From Erythrobacter colymbi (GTDB lineage: Bacteria > Pseudomonadota > Alphaproteobacteria > Sphingomonadales > Sphingomonadaceae), in NCBI RefSeq assembly GCF_002155685.1, contig NZ_MUYK01000001.1, forward strand, positions 372,001-436,000: a stretch of 64,000 nucleotides of DNA, read 5' to 3'. The translations under genes were made by a program, and so were the position numbers. The notes under the pieces were generated by a model that did not search any database, was not told the DNA's origin, and worked only from the letters and a program-made list of their open reading frames with translations. Numbering within the stretch: position 1 is the first letter of the stretch; each line of letters starts with the position of its first letter. Below are positions 61,434 to 64,000 of this stretch, piece by piece.

Positions 61434-62086
61434 TGACCCAGGAAAAGTCCCCCGCAACCCCGCGCTGGGTGAAGAAGCTGCTGATCCCCGCCCTGATCGG
61501 GGCCGCGGCGGGCTATGCCGCTGCAACCGCGATGATGCACTACATCGACAGCCCCGCGATCGGCGGTCTCGGCGAGTCCGCGACCGTCGCGGCGCTGACC
61601 GCGCTGGTCTATATCGTCGTCGGCCTCGGCGTCGCTTTCGGAGCCGCCAGCCCCAAGGTCGGCGCGCGCTTCCTCAACGTCGAGGACGCGGATGAACTGC
61701 GCGAGCAGAAGAAGGTGCTCACGCTCTCGGGTGCGGCCATGACGCTGTGGGGTGCGAGCCTGCTGGCGCTGGCCTTGGCGGCGCCCGACGGGCCCGTCCC
61801 GCAGGGTCTCGCACTGGCAATTGGCCTCGGGGGGCTGGTGGTCGGCAGCTGGCTTTCGCTGGTGGTCTACCGCGCCAGTGACGAGCTGATGCGCGCGGTC
61901 AATCTCGAGGCGGGGGCGCTCACCTACGGCCTTGTCCTGCTGGTGGCCGGCGGCTGGGCCATGCTGGCGCACCTCGGCTACACCGCCGCGCCGCAACCGC
62001 TCGATATCTTGAGTCTGTTCTATGCGCTGGTACTGGTGGCGAGCTTCATCGTCATCGGCCGGCGCGGGATGCTGATGCCACGGTGA
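61430..62086 (+). CDS. Membrane protein of unknown function, partner of XRE regulator
   Basis: 218 residues with about six hydrophobic segments: around 20-36, 55-75, 100-118, 125-150, 160-180 and 190-212. The loop 'NVEDADELREQKKVLTLSGA' is charged and 'YRASDELMRAVNLEAGALTY' is a conserved-looking turn. I do not recognise a named family. Co-translated with the XRE gene (ATGA overlap; a second ATG follows directly). Small XRE regulators paired with multi-pass membrane proteins are common; the signal sensed is unknown. Confidence 0.8.
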   Translation: MMTQEKSPATPRWVKKLLIPALIGAAAGYAAATAMMHYIDSPAIGGLGESATVAALTALVYIVVGLGVAFGAASPKVGARFLNVEDADELREQKKVLTLSGAAMTLWGASLLALALAAPDGPVPQGLALAIGLGGLVVGSWLSLVVYRASDELMRAVNLEAGALTYGLVLLVAGGWAMLAHLGYTAAPQPLDILSLFYALVLVASFIVIGRRGMLMPR

Positions 62087-62133
62087 CCACCTCTGCTCGA
62101 GCGGCCGCGCATCGCAGCCGAGCCACCCGGCGT

Positions 62134-62913
62134 TTAGCGGTCCAGATCAAGGAACTCCGCGATCAGGCGATTGAAGGCGTCGGGCTGCTCGAAGTAAGGC
62201 GAGTGGCCCGCGCCGGGCATCACCACCATCCGGGCATCGGCGAAGTGCGGCACCAGGTCCGACAAAGCGGCTGGCGGCCAAATCGGGTCGTGCTCGCCCG
62301 CCAGGATCAGAACGGGTGCGGTGATCCTCGAAAGGCTTTCGAGCGGAAGAAGGAAATCGGGCGCGAACAACCGCTCGGCGAGCACCGGATCGGCGACCGG
62401 GTTGAACGCGCCGAATTGCCGGTAGATCGAGGCCATCAGCGGCTGCGCATGGATAAAGCTCTCGGTCAGCGCCAGCGCTGCGGGTCCTTGGCGACCCATA
62501 TGCTGGCGGGCCTCGGCGAAGGAATGGAGTCCCGGAAGGTGGGCGATGCCGGCCAGTGTGCAGCACAGCACCAGACGTTCCACAAGATCGGGGCGGGCGA
62601 GGGTGAGGCGGACGCCCGTCCATCCACCGAGTGACTGGCACACGACCTTTGCGCGGGTTGCTCCTGCTGCGGTGATTACGTCGGCGGCGGCTTCCACCAT
62701 CTGCGCATCCATCCGCGCGGCGTCGACCGCGCCGGATTCACCGAAGCCGGGGAGGTCATAGGCGATGACGTGATGCGCTTGTGCGAATGCTGCGAATTGT
62801 TGCCACCACGCCGCTCGGTTGGCACCTGCGCCGTGAATGAACAGCAGGCTCGCCTCGCCTGCGCGCGGCTCTCCCTGAGCCGACCAGCGGATCCCGCCAA
62901 CTGCGCCTTCCAT
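62134..62913 (-). CDS. Alpha/beta hydrolase fold protein
   Basis: 259 residues. 'LLFIHGAGANRAAWWQQF' (about 23-40) is the oxyanion segment, Ser94 in 'CQSLGGWTGV' the nucleophile, 'AGEHDPIWPP' the Asp and 'PGAGHSPYFEQP' the His. A helical cap lies about 125-190. Esterase, lactonase or C-C hydrolase activities are all possible for this fold. The ATG at 62913 follows AGGAGGG; upstream in-frame ATG codons lack one. Downstream of glnA on the same strand but separated by its terminator and 141 bases. Confidence 0.85.
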   Translation of the reverse strand: MEGAVGGIRWSAQGEPRAGEASLLFIHGAGANRAAWWQQFAAFAQAHHVIAYDLPGFGESGAVDAARMDAQMVEAAADVITAAGATRAKVVCQSLGGWTGVRLTLARPDLVERLVLCCTLAGIAHLPGLHSFAEARQHMGRQGPAALALTESFIHAQPLMASIYRQFGAFNPVADPVLAERLFAPDFLLPLESLSRITAPVLILAGEHDPIWPPAALSDLVPHFADARMVVMPGAGHSPYFEQPDAFNRLIAEFLDLDR

Positions 62914-62957
62914 GATCGTCGTGCCCTCCTGATGCAGTCCTACCATAGTCGGGTTAC

Positions 62958-62971
62958 GTAGCATTTGCTAC
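62958..62971. promoter_or_regulatory. Short palindrome upstream of the alpha/beta hydrolase gene
   Basis: GTAGCA-TT-TGCTAC, 45-58 bases before the hydrolase start on the minus strand. Possible operator at the promoter; no regulator is adjacent. Confidence 0.3.
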
Positions 62972-62989
62972 ATCAAATCCGCGCATGGG

Positions 62990-63031
62990 CCCAAGCGAAA
63001 GGGGCGGAAGGATCGCTCCTCCCGCCCCCTT
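62990..63031 (-). terminator. Terminator of glnA
   Basis: On the minus strand a 15-base stem (AAGGGGGCGGGAGGA / TCCTTCCGCCCCTTT, 62998-63031, two G-T pairs) with a GCGA tetraloop and a following T-rich CGCTT. It lies 24 bases after the glnA stop. Confidence 0.8.
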
Positions 63032-63054
63032 GGGTGCAAACCGGCAGGTGCCGA

Positions 63055-64000
63055 TTACATCGAATAGTACATGTCGTATTCGACCGGGCACGGCGTGGTT
63101 TCGGTGCGGATCACCTCTTCCCACTTCAGTTCCATGTAGGCCTCGATCTGGTCCTTGGTGAACACGTCGCCCTTCAGGAGGAACTCGTGGTCGGCGGCCA
63201 GGCTGTCGAGCGCCTCGCGAAGCGAACCGCACACGGTCGGCACTTCGGCGAGTTCGGCCGGCGGCAGATCGTAGAGGTTCTTGTCCATCGCCTCGCCCGG
63301 GTGGATCTTGTTCTCGATCCCGTCGAGACCCGCCATCAGCAGCGCCGAATAGGCGAGGTAGGGGTTGGCGAGCGCATCGGGGAAACGGAACTCGACGCGC
63401 TTGGCCTTCTCGCCCGCACCATAGGGGATGCGGCACGAGGCAGAGCGGTTGCGGGCCGAATAGGCCAGCAGCACCGGCGCCTCGAAGCCCGGCACCAGAC
63501 GCTTGTAGCTGTTGGTGGTCGGGTTGGTGAAGGCGTTCAGGGCCTTGGCGTGCTTGATGACGCCGCCGATGTAGTAGAGGCACATTTCCGACAGGCCGGC
63601 ATATTCGTTGCCAGCGAACAGCGGCTTGCCGTCCTTCCAGATCGACATGTGGGTGTGCATCCCCGAACCGTTATCGGCCTTGATCGGCTTGGGCATGAAG
63701 GTCGCGGTCTTGCCGTAGGCGTGGGCGACCTGGTGCACGACATACTTGTAGATCTGCATGCGGTCGGCGGTCTGCACCAGCGTACCGAAGGTCAGGCCGA
63801 GTTCGTGCTGGGCGGCTGCGACTTCATGGTGGTGCTTGTCGCAGGGCAGGCCCATTTCGAGCATGGTGGTGACCATCTCGGCGCGAATGTCGACGGCGCT
63901 GTCGACCGGCGCGACCGGGAAGTAGCCGCCCTTGGCACGCGGGCGGTGGCCCAGGTTGCCGTTCTCATATTCCTTGCTGGTGTTGCCCGGCAGTTCGATA
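63055..64000 (-). CDS. glnA: Glutamine synthetase type I, C-terminal part (cut by window edge)
   Basis: 314 residues are visible; the frame runs off the right edge, so the N-terminal third is missing. Condenses glutamate and ammonia to glutamine. Visible motifs: '[16 protein letters not shown]' (metal-binding His/Glu), '[20 protein letters not shown]' (ATP and glutamate loop, NGSGMHTH), 'NRSASCRIP' (ATP-binding Arg), '[15 protein letters not shown]' and '[12 protein letters not shown]', whose Tyr is the adenylylation site of GSI-beta. It is therefore expected to be controlled by GlnE. The enzyme ends in the typical '[11 protein letters not shown]'. A terminator follows. Confidence 0.97.
   Translation of the reverse strand, partial: IELPGNTSKEYENGNLGHRPRAKGGYFPVAPVDSAVDIRAEMVTTMLEMGLPCDKHHHEVAAAQHELGLTFGTLVQTADRMQIYKYVVHQVAHAYGKTATFMPKPIKADNGSGMHTHMSIWKDGKPLFAGNEYAGLSEMCLYYIGGVIKHAKALNAFTNPTTNSYKRLVPGFEAPVLLAYSARNRSASCRIPYGAGEKAKRVEFRFPDALANPYLAYSALLMAGLDGIENKIHPGEAMDKNLYDLPPAELAEVPTVCGSLREALDSLAADHEFLLKGDVFTKDQIEAYMELKWEEVIRTETTPCPVEYDMYYSM

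Noticed and set aside
1..64000. CRISPR array, rRNA operon, tRNA genes
   Set aside because: No regularly spaced direct repeats and no rRNA or tRNA signature sequence was recognised on either strand by eye; a covariance-model scan would be decisive.

Overview
The window is a high-GC chromosomal segment (mostly compact genes with C/G-rich third codon positions) from an alphaproteobacterium. It most resembles the order Sphingomonadales, family Erythrobacteraceae (Erythrobacter/Porphyrobacter-like). The grounds are three very large TonB-dependent receptors (TBDRs) with sphingomonad-type plug sequences, the order argS - SPOR protein - nagZ - scpA - scpB - tatA - tatB - tatC, a Tad/Cpa pilus operon, an alphaproteobacterial-type type II homoserine kinase, and sphingomonad-style dispersed palindromes. 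No database search was possible, so the taxonomic call is inference from gene content.

Layout. 1-5.0 kb: a penicillin-acylase-family Ntn hydrolase cut by the left edge, divergent from clpB, which has a candidate RpoH promoter. 5.0-24.6 kb: an accessory outer-membrane island. It holds TBDR1 and an S9 prolyl-oligopeptidase-type peptidase (+), a small secreted protein (-), TBDR2 (+), and then a long minus-strand series. Read in the direction of transcription, that series is TBDR3, a rho-independent terminator, a TPR/2OG-Fe(II) oxygenase, a TPR/sulfotransferase, a second small secreted protein (paralogue of the first), a prolyl-4-hydroxylase-like 2OG oxygenase and a second TPR/2OG oxygenase. 24.9-29.5 kb: acyl-CoA metabolism (thiolase, type-2 hydroxyacyl-CoA dehydrogenase, crotonase, MarR regulator) with a further HxD-type oxygenase candidate. 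A perfect 16-bp parS palindrome lies just after the dehydrogenase gene.

29.6-37.0 kb: Tad/Cpa pilus genes cpaA-B-C-D-E, tadB, tadC on the minus strand, without the usual cpaF (TadA ATPase) and without a flp pilin. 37.1-42.7 kb: a hydrolase, an FAD amine/amino-acid oxidase, a tiny DUF1508 protein, rnhA, thrB, ispH and a lipoprotein. 42.9-49.5 kb: the argS/SPOR/nagZ/scpAB/tatABC housekeeping block. 49.6-60.3 kb: an amidohydrolase, threonine ammonia-lyase, bpt, and the tamA-tamB outer-membrane translocation pair. 60.4-64 kb: a phage-type lysozyme, an autoregulated-looking XRE regulator plus membrane protein pair, an alpha/beta hydrolase and the C-terminal part of glnA, cut by the right edge.

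The part most likely to be a poorly described system is the TBDR / small secreted protein / 2OG-oxygenase / TPR-sulfotransferase island. Two of its TBDRs share a candidate cis element (TTGCAGATATA) upstream. Other non-coding signals of note are the parS site, a 45-bp repeat present in two distant intergenic gaps, a perfect 35-bp-arm inverted repeat after tatC, nested inverted repeats upstream of TBDR1, and a multi-box operator upstream of the XRE gene. I saw no rRNA, tRNA, CRISPR array or intact insertion sequence.
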